Shown piece after piece: positions 10,304 through 19,426 of a stretch of DNA of 64,000 nucleotides. The stretch spans positions 1 through 64,000 of the forward strand of contig CAVPJC010000013.1 of NCBI GenBank assembly GCA_963705155.1. The letters run 5' to 3'. This DNA comes from CAVPJC01 sp963705155. GTDB lineage: Bacteria > Chloroflexota > Anaerolineae > Anaerolineales > UBA4823. The translations under genes and the position numbers were made by a program. The notes under the pieces are model-generated. The model was not told where the DNA came from. It saw only the letters and a list, made by a program, of their open reading frames with translations, and did no database searches. Every line of letters starts with the position of its first letter. Position 1 is the stretch's first letter.

Positions 10304-13018
10304 ATGTTGAATTTCAAGGACATTGAATCGATTTTGATCGTTGCTGACAATCATTCTGCTTCCCGTCTGCTAATCGATCAGTCATTAAAAAGGCTGGGTT
10401 ATCAGGGTGTATTGGCGCGGGATAACGCGACAGCGATCGGGTTGTTAAAAGCCCAGGAGTTTGCGCTGCTGCTTCTCGATCTTCGCATGCAAGAAGCGGA
10501 CGCAATAGAGCTGCTGCGCAACCTCGCCAGGCAGGGTATTTCCATTCCCAGCATTTTGGTTACCACAAACCCGGCTGAAAAGATCCCGGTGGATGCATTG
10601 CGCCTGGGAGTTCAGGATTACCTGACCGACCTGAGCGATGAAGCCGCACTGAAAGCATCCCTGGAGCACGCTCTGGGCGAGCCGCGCTTGCAGCGAGAGA
10701 AATTGAATCTCTCGCTGCAACTGAAGAAGCAAGTCGCCTGGCTGACGACTCTCCACAGAGTGGGGCGAAGCATCATCGTCTCCCTCGATCTGGATGAAGT
10801 TCTCTCCAAGATTGTGGAGGCGGGCGTCTTTTTGACCCACGCTGAAGAAGGTTTTCTGGCCTTACTGGATGATGCCAGTGGACAGCTCTATTTGCGAGCA
10901 GAAAAGAATATCCACCAGGATAAAATCAAGACCTTGCACCTGCCGGTAACCGATACACTGATTGGAACGGTGATCCAAACCGGGAAGCCGATCCGCACAA
11001 ACCGTGTGCAGCAGGGTTCGCCGATCAAAGTCTGCACTGGTTTCCTGGTGCATGGCCTGCTGCATGTACCAATCCAGTCGCGTGGGCAAACGATCGGTGT
11101 GTTATCGATGGATAATTTTGTGTCCACACGGATATTCAGCGCCACAGATGAGATGATGCTGACTTCTCTGGCAGATTATGCTGCCATCGCCCTCGAGAAT
11201 GCCAAATTGTATCAGCAAGCCCGCCGGGAAAATATCGAGAGAGCAAAGATTGAAGAGTCGTTACGTAAGAGCGATGAGCGTTATGCCCTGGTGGTGAAGG
11301 GGGCCAATGATGGGGTGTGGGATTGGGATCTGAAGACGAACCAGCTTTATTTTTCGCCTCGTTGGAAACAAATTGTTGGTTGTGAAGATGAGGACATCAC
11401 CAACAATATTCAAGACTGGTTCAATCGCGTTCACCCCGAAGATTTTGAAAAACTCAAACTGGATTTGCTGGCGCACACCCGCGGGCTGAGCACTCATTTT
11501 GAAAATGAACACAGAATTATATTGAACAATGGTTCCTACCGTTGGGTATTGAGCCGGGGTATCGCGGTGATTGATCCCGAATTCGGCGCTGTGCGAATGG
11601 CCGGTTCGCTCAGTGATATTAACGACCGGAAAATGGCTGAAGAACGCCTGGCTTATGGTGCTCTTCACGATCCACTTACCGGACTTGCCAACCGCAGCCT
11701 GTTTGCAGACCACCTGAAATACTCCATGGAGCGGGCCAAACGGCGCCAGGAGTACTCCTACGCTGTGATTCTGGTAGGGGTGAATGGTTTCCGGGAAATC
11801 GCTGACCAACTGGGGTATCTGGGCGGCGAACAGTTATTGATCGAAATCGGGAATTTGCTCAAATCGGGTCTCCGTACCACCGATATCCTGGCGCGCCTGG
11901 GGGGTGAAGAGTATGCCATCCTGCTTGATGATACTCATAATACGAATACAACCGCACGGGTCATCGATTGGATCTTAGAGCACCTGGCCAGACCGGTAAC
12001 TATTTTTGATAAGCCAGTCTCGTTCACCGTAAGCATTGGGGTCGTCCAGGCGAACGACGCCCATGAGACTCCGGAAGAGGTACTGCGGGATGCCGCCATA
12101 GCACTCTACCGCGCCAGAGAGAGCGGTAAATCTCGCTTTGAGATCTTTGATTCGACGATGCGCGAGAAGATGGTCAACCGGCTGCAGTTGGAATACGAAC
12201 TGAAACAAGCCATTGAAAGCGATCAGCTCAGGGTATATTACCAGCCGATCATGTCGTTAGATAACGGCCAGATTGTGGGTTTCGAAGCTCTGTGCCGCTG
12301 GCAGCATCCCGAACGCGGCCTCCTGCTTCCTGCAAATTTCATTGCCATGGCAGAAGAAACCGGTTTGATCGTCGATCTGGATCGCTGGATGATGAAGTCG
12401 GCTTGCGGGCAAATGCAGGCCTGGTTGAACCGGCTTCCAATTGATCCACACACCACCATCAGTGTCAATATCTCCAGCCGCCATATGCTGCGCCCTGACC
12501 TGGTGGAGTATGTGCGTCAGGTGCTTCACAAGACCGGTCTGACCGGCCACAACCTTAAGCTGGAGATCACTGAATATGCGGTGATCGAAAACAGTCAGGA
12601 AACGGCTGCATTATTTCGAGCGTTAAAATCCCTGGGTGTGCAGTTGCAGATCGATGACTTTGGTACGGGTTATTCCTCGCTAAGCTACCTGCCTCAGTTT
12701 CCGGTGAATGCCATTAAAATTGACCGGAGTTTTGTTCAAAAACTGGGTGAAAATGCCAGTTATGTCAAACTGGTTGAGTCGATCATTCGCCTATCCAAAG
12801 ATTTTCGCATGAGCGTTATTGCTGAAGGAGTGGAAACCGATGCCCAGCTGGCCCAGTTGCGTTCCCTGGGCTGCAAATATGGCCAGGGTTTGATCATTTC
12901 TGCTCCACTCGCCTGCAATGCGGCAGAGGCGTTGCTGGTAAGCAATCTCAACGCGGCCCTCGCCGATGGCCAGCGCAGCAAGCTGTTCTTACAAACACGG
13001 CCCCTTCTGGAAAAATAA
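10304..13018 (+). CDS. REC-GAF-PAS-GGDEF-EAL cyclic-di-GMP protein
   Basis: A 904-residue bifunctional signalling protein. Order: receiver-like domain (about 6-122), GAF (145-305), PAS (322-442), diguanylate cyclase GGDEF (450-602) and phosphodiesterase EAL (about 630-880). The receiver keeps the phospho-acceptor Asp (LLLLDLRMQ), but the acidic pocket is AD and the usual Lys of the last strand is Thr, so phosphorylation is doubtful. The cyclase signature is GGEEY with an intact product-inhibition site RTTD five residues before it. The EAL domain keeps FEALCRW, SVNISSR, LEITEY, IDDFGTGYSSLSYL, IKIDRSF, AEGVET and YGQG, so it looks active. No membrane helix is present, so it is cytosolic. An in-frame TTG at 10274 is an alternative start. 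The gene is intact over 2.7 kb. Confidence 0.93.
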   Translation: MLNFKDIESILIVADNHSASRLLIDQSLKRLGYQGVLARDNATAIGLLKAQEFALLLLDLRMQEADAIELLRNLARQGISIPSILVTTNPAEKIPVDALRLGVQDYLTDLSDEAALKASLEHALGEPRLQREKLNLSLQLKKQVAWLTTLHRVGRSIIVSLDLDEVLSKIVEAGVFLTHAEEGFLALLDDASGQLYLRAEKNIHQDKIKTLHLPVTDTLIGTVIQTGKPIRTNRVQQGSPIKVCTGFLVHGLLHVPIQSRGQTIGVLSMDNFVSTRIFSATDEMMLTSLADYAAIALENAKLYQQARRENIERAKIEESLRKSDERYALVVKGANDGVWDWDLKTNQLYFSPRWKQIVGCEDEDITNNIQDWFNRVHPEDFEKLKLDLLAHTRGLSTHFENEHRIILNNGSYRWVLSRGIAVIDPEFGAVRMAGSLSDINDRKMAEERLAYGALHDPLTGLANRSLFADHLKYSMERAKRRQEYSYAVILVGVNGFREIADQLGYLGGEQLLIEIGNLLKSGLRTTDILARLGGEEYAILLDDTHNTNTTARVIDWILEHLARPVTIFDKPVSFTVSIGVVQANDAHETPEEVLRDAAIALYRARESGKSRFEIFDSTMREKMVNRLQLEYELKQAIESDQLRVYYQPIMSLDNGQIVGFEALCRWQHPERGLLLPANFIAMAEETGLIVDLDRWMMKSACGQMQAWLNRLPIDPHTTISVNISSRHMLRPDLVEYVRQVLHKTGLTGHNLKLEITEYAVIENSQETAALFRALKSLGVQLQIDDFGTGYSSLSYLPQFPVNAIKIDRSFVQKLGENASYVKLVESIIRLSKDFRMSVIAEGVETDAQLAQLRSLGCKYGQGLIISAPLACNAAEALLVSNLNAALADGQRSKLFLQTRPLLEK

Positions 13019-13082
13019 TTCACTTGTCCCTGGCGCCAGGAATTTGGCAGGGATCATCTTGTGGTAACCGTGTTCTTCCAGG

Positions 13083-14012
13083 CTAGGAATTCAGCCAGTT
13101 GAGGATGGTGGATTTCACATGCGCGGCTGTATCAGGACCGGCTGTGAACCACAGGATGTCTGGATCGTCCGGCTTGAACCAGTTCGCCTGGCGGCGGACG
13201 AAAATCCTGGTCCGGCGCATCATTTGCTCGCGAGCGGTTTCCAGGCTGATCTCGCCGCGCAGATGCGAGATCATTTCACGATAGCCAATGGCAGACAGCG
13301 ACGGCAAAGCAGGATCATAGCCTTTGTCCAGAAGGGACTGCACTTCTTCTTTGAAACCGGAAGCCAGCATGGCGTCAATGCGGGCGTCGATGCGGGTGTA
13401 CAATTCGGGGCGCGGGCGGGTCAGACCGAGCTGGAGCAGGTCATAGGCCGTGGGGCTGTTCTGGCGCTGATCGGAGAAAGGTCTGCCGGTGGTAAAGATC
13501 ACCTCCAGGGCGCGCACCGTGCGGCGCAGATTGCGGTAATCGATGCTTGATGCGGCGAGTGGATCCAAAACTGCAAGGCGATGATGCAGCTCCTGGGGTG
13601 AGATGGCGGCCGCCCAGGTTTCCAATGCGGAGCGCAAATCGAGGCGTGGCTGTACAGCCGGTGCTTCCCATCCCCGGGTGACAGCGCGCACATATTGGCC
13701 TGTGCCGCCAACCAGGAAGGGCAGCCGCTCGCGAAGATGGATGGCGGTGATGGCTTGATGGGCTTGTTTTTGGAATACTGCCAGGCTCCAGATTTGATCG
13801 GGGCTGGCGACATCGATCAGATGGTGCGGCACGGGCTTTTGTTCATCAGGAGTGGGCTTGGCGGTGCCGATATCCATTCCGCGGTAAAAAAGGCGGGAAT
13901 CGGCCGATATGATCTCGCCATTCAATTGCTCGGCAAGCTGGATGGCTAATTCGGTTTTACCAACCGCCGTGGGACCCACAATCACGACCAGCGGGGGCAA
14001 TCTCTTGCTCAA
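13083..14012 (-). CDS. miaA: tRNA dimethylallyltransferase (MiaA)
   Basis: MiaA adds a dimethylallyl group to A37 of tRNAs that read UNN codons. The P-loop GPTAVGKTELA, the substrate motif ISADSRLFYRGMDIGTAKPT, GGTGQYVRAV and the C-terminal RRTRIFVRRQANWF are all present. The length of 309 residues is normal and the frame is intact. The start is TTG at 14012; the TTG overlaps the TGA stop of yraN, showing translational coupling. In many bacteria this position is Gln-Val-Tyr after SADS; here it is Arg-Leu-Phe-Tyr. Confidence 0.95.
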   Translation of the reverse strand: MSKRLPPLVVIVGPTAVGKTELAIQLAEQLNGEIISADSRLFYRGMDIGTAKPTPDEQKPVPHHLIDVASPDQIWSLAVFQKQAHQAITAIHLRERLPFLVGGTGQYVRAVTRGWEAPAVQPRLDLRSALETWAAAISPQELHHRLAVLDPLAASSIDYRNLRRTVRALEVIFTTGRPFSDQRQNSPTAYDLLQLGLTRPRPELYTRIDARIDAMLASGFKEEVQSLLDKGYDPALPSLSAIGYREMISHLRGEISLETAREQMMRRTRIFVRRQANWFKPDDPDILWFTAGPDTAAHVKSTILNWLNS

Positions 14013-14383
14013 TCCAACTCCACACCGGTCAGGATGTTTTCGAAATGGGTAATTTCTGGCGCCTGGTCTTTGAAACGCAGTATGGCTATAACGTCAATAC
14101 GCCAGTCGCCGTCCATCTCAGGGTGGGCCTGCAGATATGACCGCGCCGAAGCCAGCAGGTGTGCCTGTTTACGCGCGTCTACTGAAATTTCGGGCGGGCC
14201 GAGAGAAGCAGACGAACGCGCTTTGACCTCCACAAAGATGGTCGCTGCCCCGTGGCGGGCCAAAAGGTCGATCTCACCGTACGGGGTACGAACGTTCTTT
14301 TGCAAAATCGTGTAACCGTGCTCAACAAGATAACTGGCGGCCTGCTCTTCGCCCCAGCGACCCAGGCTCTGGCGATTGGCCAT
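14009..14383 (-). CDS. YraN/UPF0102 family endonuclease-like protein
   Basis: This small protein of about 124 residues has a restriction-endonuclease-like fold. It shows the family start LGRWGEEQAASYLVEHGY and the metal-binding set GEIDLLA and FVEVKAR. The function of UPF0102 is not established. The ATG at 14383 shares its A with the TGA stop of the upstream glycosyltransferase, and its own TGA overlaps the miaA start, so three genes form a tightly coupled operon. A TTG at 14395 would add four residues. Confidence 0.9.
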   Translation of the reverse strand: MANRQSLGRWGEEQAASYLVEHGYTILQKNVRTPYGEIDLLARHGAATIFVEVKARSSASLGPPEISVDARKQAHLLASARSYLQAHPEMDGDWRIDVIAILRFKDQAPEITHFENILTGVELD

Positions 14384-15585
14384 CAACGTCCCCAACCATC
14401 CATCATACGCAGCAGCGAAGCGCGCATACCGCGTTTTCGTCCGTTGGTATTCTGGATAACGGAGAGATAACGGGCAATCATCATCTCGGTGGTGCGCTCT
14501 ATGGAATATTTCTCGGCTGCCTGGCGAGCCTGTGCGCCCATATTTTTGCGCTGTTCGTGATCTGTGACCAGCCGCACCATTTTTGCGGTGAAGGCAGCCA
14601 GGTCTTCCTCCTGCACCAGCAGGCCGGTGAGCCCATCTTCGATGGTGTCACCAACACCCGGTGATTGGATACCCAGCACGGGCAGTCCAGTTGCCATAGC
14701 CTCAATGACAGACAGCGGGTGAACTTCGGTGACGGAGGCGGTGACAAAGGCATCGGCCATACCCAGATAACCAGGCAGCTGTTCGTACGGCACCATGCCG
14801 GTGAAGTGGATGCGCTTCTGCATGTGCATCGCTGCCGCCTGGTCTTGCAGGTTATCACGCTCGGGGCCATCGCCCACCAGGAGCAGGCCGATATGGTCGT
14901 AAGCCTGGGCCGCGCCGGCAAAAGACCGCAGCAAGAAGTGCAGGTTTTTTTCAGGGCCGAGCCGGCCCACATAAATCAAGAGCACGTCTTCAGGGGTAAA
15001 GCCAAAGTCGGCGCGATCGAGGGGATTAGCATGCGCTCGTAGAGGTTGGAGATCGACACCATTGGGAACTACGTCCACAGGTACATCTACACCAAAGCGT
15101 TCCAACACCTGGCGCATGCCATTGGACGGCGCAATCACCAGATCACAGTTGCGGCAATAGGCAGGCAGATAGGCAGCCATGGTCGTTTCGCCGATAATGT
15201 CGGGCAAAACCGGCAGGTAAGCCTGGGCATACAGGTCGTACCGCGTGTGATTGGTGAAGATGATGGGGATGCCACGCGGGCGGCAGTAGCGCAGGGCCAG
15301 CGACCCGCTCAAAAATGGGTGATGGACGTGAACTACATCCATCGTGTGGAGCACGTGCCGGGCGTGGTTGCCATAGCGCAGACTGATGAAATATCCTGTG
15401 TCGAGCAGGGGCAAGCCGGCAGAGCGGATGACGTTCTTCTCCGTGTCCGGGTAATCTTCGTCGCCAAAGGTGAACACGAAGACTTCGTGACCCTTTTGCT
15501 CCAGATAGGCTTTGTTCAACGCAATATAGGTTGTAATGCCGCTGACATGCGGCTTGTACACATCTGCCATCATGCCGATGCGCAT
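14383..15585 (-). CDS. GT4 family glycosyltransferase
   Basis: A 400-residue GT-B fold glycosyltransferase. The N-terminal acceptor domain begins MRIGMMADVYKPHVSGITTY, a pattern seen in diacylglycerol glucosyltransferases and similar enzymes. The donor site shows VGRLGPEKNLHFLLRSF and the EX7E-type motif EVHPLSVIEAMATGLPVL. The frame is intact. The start follows GAGGG on the minus strand. A glycolipid product is plausible from the resemblance to lipid glucosyltransferases, but the acceptor is not shown. It is the first gene of the operon with yraN and miaA and is divergent from the EF-G-like gene. Confidence 0.88.
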   Translation of the reverse strand: MRIGMMADVYKPHVSGITTYIALNKAYLEQKGHEVFVFTFGDEDYPDTEKNVIRSAGLPLLDTGYFISLRYGNHARHVLHTMDVVHVHHPFLSGSLALRYCRPRGIPIIFTNHTRYDLYAQAYLPVLPDIIGETTMAAYLPAYCRNCDLVIAPSNGMRQVLERFGVDVPVDVVPNGVDLQPLRAHANPLDRADFGFTPEDVLLIYVGRLGPEKNLHFLLRSFAGAAQAYDHIGLLLVGDGPERDNLQDQAAAMHMQKRIHFTGMVPYEQLPGYLGMADAFVTASVTEVHPLSVIEAMATGLPVLGIQSPGVGDTIEDGLTGLLVQEEDLAAFTAKMVRLVTDHEQRKNMGAQARQAAEKYSIERTTEMMIARYLSVIQNTNGRKRGMRASLLRMMDGWGR

Positions 15586-15669
15586 AAGACCCTCTTTTCC
15601 AAAGTCGTCGATTGTTGACCCTAATCCTAAGTCATCCAGGGGGAATCGTCAAGTCGTGTTGTGAAGTCT

Positions 15670-15698
15670 TTGACAATGTGGGCGATATCCCTTAAAAT
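15670..15698 (+). promoter_or_regulatory. Consensus sigma-70 promoter of the EF-G-like gene
   Basis: TTGACA at 15670-15675 and TAAAAT at 15693-15698 are separated by exactly 17 bases. The start codon is 42 nt downstream with AGGAAGG at about 15724. Confidence 0.88.
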
Positions 15699-15739
15699 CA
15701 GGGATTGTCTGACTTTATCTCCTGAGGAAGGGTTTGCAC

Positions 15740-17812
15740 ATGAAAGAATATACGACCGATTTTATCCGCAACATTGCTCTTGCTTCTCACAGTGGTTCTG
15801 GAAAGACTATGCTGGTTGAAGCTTTCCTGCACTTCACAGGCGCAACCACCCGCCTGGGAAAAATTGAGGACGGAACCACGGTTGCGGACTTCGAGGAAGA
15901 AGAGCACAGACGGGGGTTATCACTGTCAACCGCCGTTGTGCCGATCGAATACAAGGACCACAAGCTCAATTTTCTGGATACGCCGGGTTACACAGATTTT
16001 GTCGGCGAAGTCATATCAGCCTTGAGAGTGGTTGACGGTGCTATGCTGCTGGTGGATGCAGTAGCCGGAGCCGAAGTGGGCACCGAAATTGCCTGGAGCT
16101 ACTGCGAAAAATTCAGTTTACCGCGTTTCGTGATTATCAACAAAATGAACCGGGACAACGCCAATTTCCGAAAGGCGGTCGATTCGGTGCAGAGTATTTC
16201 CGGTGTCCGCTTACTCCCGGTGCAGCTGCCCTGGGGTGAAAAACAGGATTTCAAAGGCGTGATTGATTTGCTGACGATGAAAGCCTACGCTGGCGATGGA
16301 AAGACGGCTCAAGAAATCCCGGCAGCTTTCCTCGATGATGCCGAAATCGGCACGCATGGAGCTGATTGAAGCCGCCGCCGAAGGTGAGGACGTTCTGCTG
16401 GAAAAATACCTGGATGGCAAGGAACTGACTGCCGATGAAATTCTGCGTGGGTTGCGCGAGGTGGTGCACGCCGGGGCTTATGTGCCCGTGTTCGTGGCCG
16501 CCGGGGCTGCAGAGATTGGCCTGGGGCCATTGCTCGATGCAGCCATCGCGCTGATTCCATCTCCAAAAAATGCTCGTGCGGTGACCGCTGCGGTCAAAGA
16601 CGGCGAGGAAACGCTTGTATCCTCCAGCAGTGGTCCACTGGCGGCCTATGTCTGGAAGACCACAGCCGATCCTTTTGTGGGTAAGATCACCTACTACCGG
16701 GTTTATTCCGGAGCGGTTACCTCGGACTCGCGGGTGTGGAATGAGAAAAAGGCTGCCGAAGAGCGCCTCGGCACCCTGCACCTGATGCGCGGCAAGGAGC
16801 AGCTGGCAGTGAAAGTGGTGCACGCCGGCGATATTGGCACCGTGTCGAAACTGGCCTCTACCTCCACAGGTGACACGTTGTGCGATCGGGCGCATGCGCT
16901 CAGCCTGCCGGTGCCCGAGTACCCGCATGCCCTTTACCAGGTGGCGGTGTTCCCCAAAACCCAGGGAGATTCAGCCAAGATCAGCCCCACACTCACCCGG
17001 CTGTGTGAAGAGGATATGACGCTTTCCTGGCACCAGGAACCCAGCACCAACCAGACGATATTACAGGGGATGGGCGATCAGCACATCGATGTCGCCATCC
17101 GCAAGGCCGAAGCCAAATTCCAGACCAGCCTGGTAGCCGTGCTGCCCAAAGTGCCGTTCCAGGAGACCATCACCAAGCAGGGCCAGGCGATGTACCGCCA
17201 TAAGAAACAAACCGGCGGGGCGGGCCAGTTTGGCGAGGTATGGATGCGTGTTGAGCCATCGCCAGAAGAAGATTATGCCTTCTCCTGGGATGTGTTTGGC
17301 GGGTCTGTATCATCCAGTTACCAGACTGCGATTGAGAAGGGTATCAAAAGTGTAATGAAAGAAGGCGCTATCGCCGGATACCCGATGAAAAACATCAAGG
17401 TCTCGGTCTATGACGGCAAGGAGCACCCTGTGGATTCCAAGCCGGTAGCCTTCGAAATTGCCGGGCGCGAGGCCTTCAAGCTGGCAGTAAAAGATTCTTC
17501 TCCAGTGCTGCTGGAGCCGATTATGAATGTGCGCATCGTGGTGCCCGAATCCAATATGGGCGATGTGCTGGGCGACCTGAACACCCGCCGGGCGCGTGTC
17601 CAGGGTATGGACAGCGATAAAGGTCGTTCAATCGTGACCGCCACGGTGCCGCTGGCTGAAATGCAGCGCTATACCACCGATCTGCGATCCATGACCGGTG
17701 GCCGCGGTGTATTCACCATGGAGACCTCGCACTACGAAGTGGTGCCCTCCACCTGGCGGCGGAAATCATCAATGCACGCCTGAAGGAGCTGCAAGCAGCC
17801 AAGGAAGAATAA
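15740..17812 (+). CDS. fusA: Elongation factor G-like translational GTPase (frameshifted)
   Basis: This is a paralogue of EF-G, which moves tRNA-mRNA through the ribosome using GTP. The G1 loop is SHSGSGKTMLVEAF rather than the AHIDAGKTT of canonical EF-G, G3 is LDTPGYTDF and G4 is NKMN rather than NKMD. The later EF-G domains are clear: KKQTGGAGQFGEVWMRVEP in domain IV and the C-terminal TGGRGVFTMETSHYEVVP. These traits fit the EF-G-like group often called EF-G2. Frame breaks near 16345 and 17752 (restoring HLAAEIINARLKELQAAKEE to the TAA at 17812) look like single-base errors. Spliced length is about 690 residues. No ribosomal protein genes are nearby, so the housekeeping EF-G is probably elsewhere. 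Confidence 0.85.
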
Positions 17813-17842
17813 GGCGGGCGGTACTCCTGTAACTGTAACAAC

Positions 17843-17875
17843 ACAGGGTGAGTCATGAGACCACCCTGTTTTTTT
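17843..17875 (+). terminator. Rho-independent terminator of the EF-G-like gene
   Basis: ACAGGGTG (17843-17850) pairs with CACCCTGT (17862-17869) and is followed by seven T. It lies between convergent genes, and the tetR stop falls at its 3' edge. Confidence 0.9.
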
Positions 17876-18464
17876 ATTCAACAAGCTCAGTGTTAGCGTC
17901 AGGCTGCAGCCCACGGATCAGCATGTGGATCAGGCGGAGAAAACTCTCATCGCAGTCCAGCGGCAAGCCAAATCCGCCGCCAATCTCAAGCATGGCAAAC
18001 CCATGCACCATGCTGCGCAGGCCACGTACGGCGTGCAAACCATCATCACCGGTCAAACCAAAGGAAGACACCACCGCTATAACGATCTGAACCACCTGGT
18101 CTTCAGCGTGGTTTAGCTCTGTATCGAGGTGCGTCCGGTAATGTTGAAAACGCAGCCCGGCATTGTACAGGCCGGGGAATTCTTTGATGAACCCGCGGTA
18201 GGCCTGGGCAATGGCCATCAGAGCCTGCGGCCCCGATTTCCCGATAGCTGCATTTCCCAGGCGAGCCCTCAATTCGTGAACACTCGCCAGGGCCAACTCA
18301 CGGTACAAACCGGGCAGCCCGTCGATATGATTATACAGGGAGGGCGGGCGGATTTTCAGGACAGCGGCAAGGCGGTGCAGCGTGAGCGCTTCCACACCCT
18401 CGGCGTTGGCCAGCTCAGCGGCGGCATTTACCACCATTGTTTTGCTGATATTTGTTCTAGGCAT
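17874..18464 (-). CDS. TetR family transcriptional regulator
   Basis: A 196-residue regulator with an N-terminal helix-turn-helix (residues about 8-55: EGVEALTLHRLAAVLKI then PPSLYNHIDG) and a longer C-terminal ligand domain that includes RGLRSMVHGFAMLE, typical of the TetR group with a WHG-type ligand domain. It starts 4 nt after the stop of the alpha/beta hydrolase gene, so the two are co-transcribed. Two 15-bp palindromes around the operon promoter are its probable operators, implying autoregulation. The inducer is unknown; it may be a substrate or product of the hydrolase. Confidence 0.92.
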   Translation of the reverse strand: MPRTNISKTMVVNAAAELANAEGVEALTLHRLAAVLKIRPPSLYNHIDGLPGLYRELALASVHELRARLGNAAIGKSGPQALMAIAQAYRGFIKEFPGLYNAGLRFQHYRTHLDTELNHAEDQVVQIVIAVVSSFGLTGDDGLHAVRGLRSMVHGFAMLEIGGGFGLPLDCDESFLRLIHMLIRGLQPDANTELVE

Positions 18465-18468
18465 GGGT

Positions 18469-19278
18469 TTATCTTCCAGCGCTGCTGAGCGACTGCAAGA
18501 AGGATAAAATTAACTCGCCGGTCAATTCGGGCATTTCGGCGTGCGGGTAATGGCCTGCGTCTTTCACCATAATGTGCTGGCTTTTCAGGCTGTCTGCGAT
18601 CCGAAGCGCTTCAGCCTGCGGATCTTTGAAATCGGGGTCTTTGCTGCCCATGATCACAAGGGCAGGTGCTTTTACTCCTGGCAAACGTGCTTCCGAGGCG
18701 GCTTTGGAGGCTTTGATCATGTGCATCAGCGCCTCCAGCCTGCCGGGCTGCTGAAGGTTGGCGCGCAGCCGGGCACAATACTCGATAAAATCTGGTGGTT
18801 TGATGGTGGGGTAGAGCATTTTGTAATAGCGCACCCACATGGCCGGACCCCAGGGTCTGGCGAACAGCAGGCTGTATAAAAGATTGGTATGCCAGGCGCT
18901 CTCACCGCGCACAAAAGGACCGATCAGCAAAAGTCCGCTTATCTGGTCAGGGGCTTCAGCGGCCGCCCAGACGGCTGCGCCCGCCGCCATCGAAGTACCG
19001 ACAATAACTGCCGGTCCGGAATTCAAGCTACGGATTAAGGTAAGGATATCGCTGCCAATTGCGCCCACCGAGTAGTCGGGCCAGTAGGTGCTGGTTTCAC
19101 CGTGTCCACGGATATCCATGTTGATCGTTCGGTACCTGGCAGCGACAAGCTTCTCTGTCAGGAAGCGGTATTCAAAGCGCAAATCGCCCATGGAGGGAAC
19201 GCAGATCACCAGGGGACCGCTGCCCGTATCATCATAGGCGATAGTGCCATCTTTGGTTTGCAAATAATGTGTACTCAT
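18469..19278 (-). CDS. Alpha/beta hydrolase
   Basis: A 269-residue soluble alpha/beta hydrolase. The strand-3 motif DIRGHGETS, the nucleophile elbow VGTSMAAGAA (Ser as nucleophile), the late Asp in GSKDPDFKDP and the His in DAGHYPHAEMPE form the expected triad. Substrate is not evident. I use the ATG at 19278 because TCCTCCTT on the plus strand (AAGGAGGA on the coding strand) lies just before it; a frame extending to 19656 has no homology. First gene of the operon with tetR. Confidence 0.9.
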   Translation of the reverse strand: MSTHYLQTKDGTIAYDDTGSGPLVICVPSMGDLRFEYRFLTEKLVAARYRTINMDIRGHGETSTYWPDYSVGAIGSDILTLIRSLNSGPAVIVGTSMAAGAAVWAAAEAPDQISGLLLIGPFVRGESAWHTNLLYSLLFARPWGPAMWVRYYKMLYPTIKPPDFIEYCARLRANLQQPGRLEALMHMIKASKAASEARLPGVKAPALVIMGSKDPDFKDPQAEALRIADSLKSQHIMVKDAGHYPHAEMPELTGELILSFLQSLSSAGR

Positions 19279-19294
19279 GGTTATCCTCCTTTGA

Positions 19295-19338
19295 ACTAAT
19301 AATGTTAGTATTATAGCTAATAATATTAGCATTGTCAA
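19295..19338 (-). promoter_or_regulatory. Consensus promoter with two palindromic operators (hydrolase-tetR operon)
   Basis: On the minus strand the -35 TTGACA (19338-19333) and -10 TATAAT (19315-19310) are 17 bases apart, a perfect consensus. A 15-bp palindrome GCTAATATTATTAGC fills most of the spacer (19330-19316), and a second, ACTAACATTATTAGT (19309-19295), follows the -10 box. Both share the core CTAAYATTATTAG. Binding there would block RNA polymerase, so these are the likely sites for the TetR protein encoded downstream. Confidence 0.85.
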
Positions 19339-19368
19339 GGAAATTCCACGATTTATTAACCATAAGTC

Positions 19369-19390
19369 TTCCAAAGGGCAACCTTTGGAA
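19369..19390. other. Perfect hairpin with GCAA tetraloop
   Basis: TTCCAAAGG (19369-19377) pairs with CCTTTGGAA (19382-19390) around GCAA, a GNRA loop. It lies between the stop of the PAP2 gene and the hydrolase promoter. No T-tract follows on either strand, so it is probably a 3' stabilising or weak terminating structure of the PAP2 transcript. Confidence 0.5.
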
Positions 19391-19426
19391 AACTCATGAC
19401 TTTCGGCTGAACTCAAAGAGCAGAGT

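Noticed and set aside
13019..13082. Hairpin TCCCTG...CAGGGA as a terminator between the GGDEF-EAL gene and miaA
   Set aside because: The stem is short, with a long loop, and no T-tract follows.
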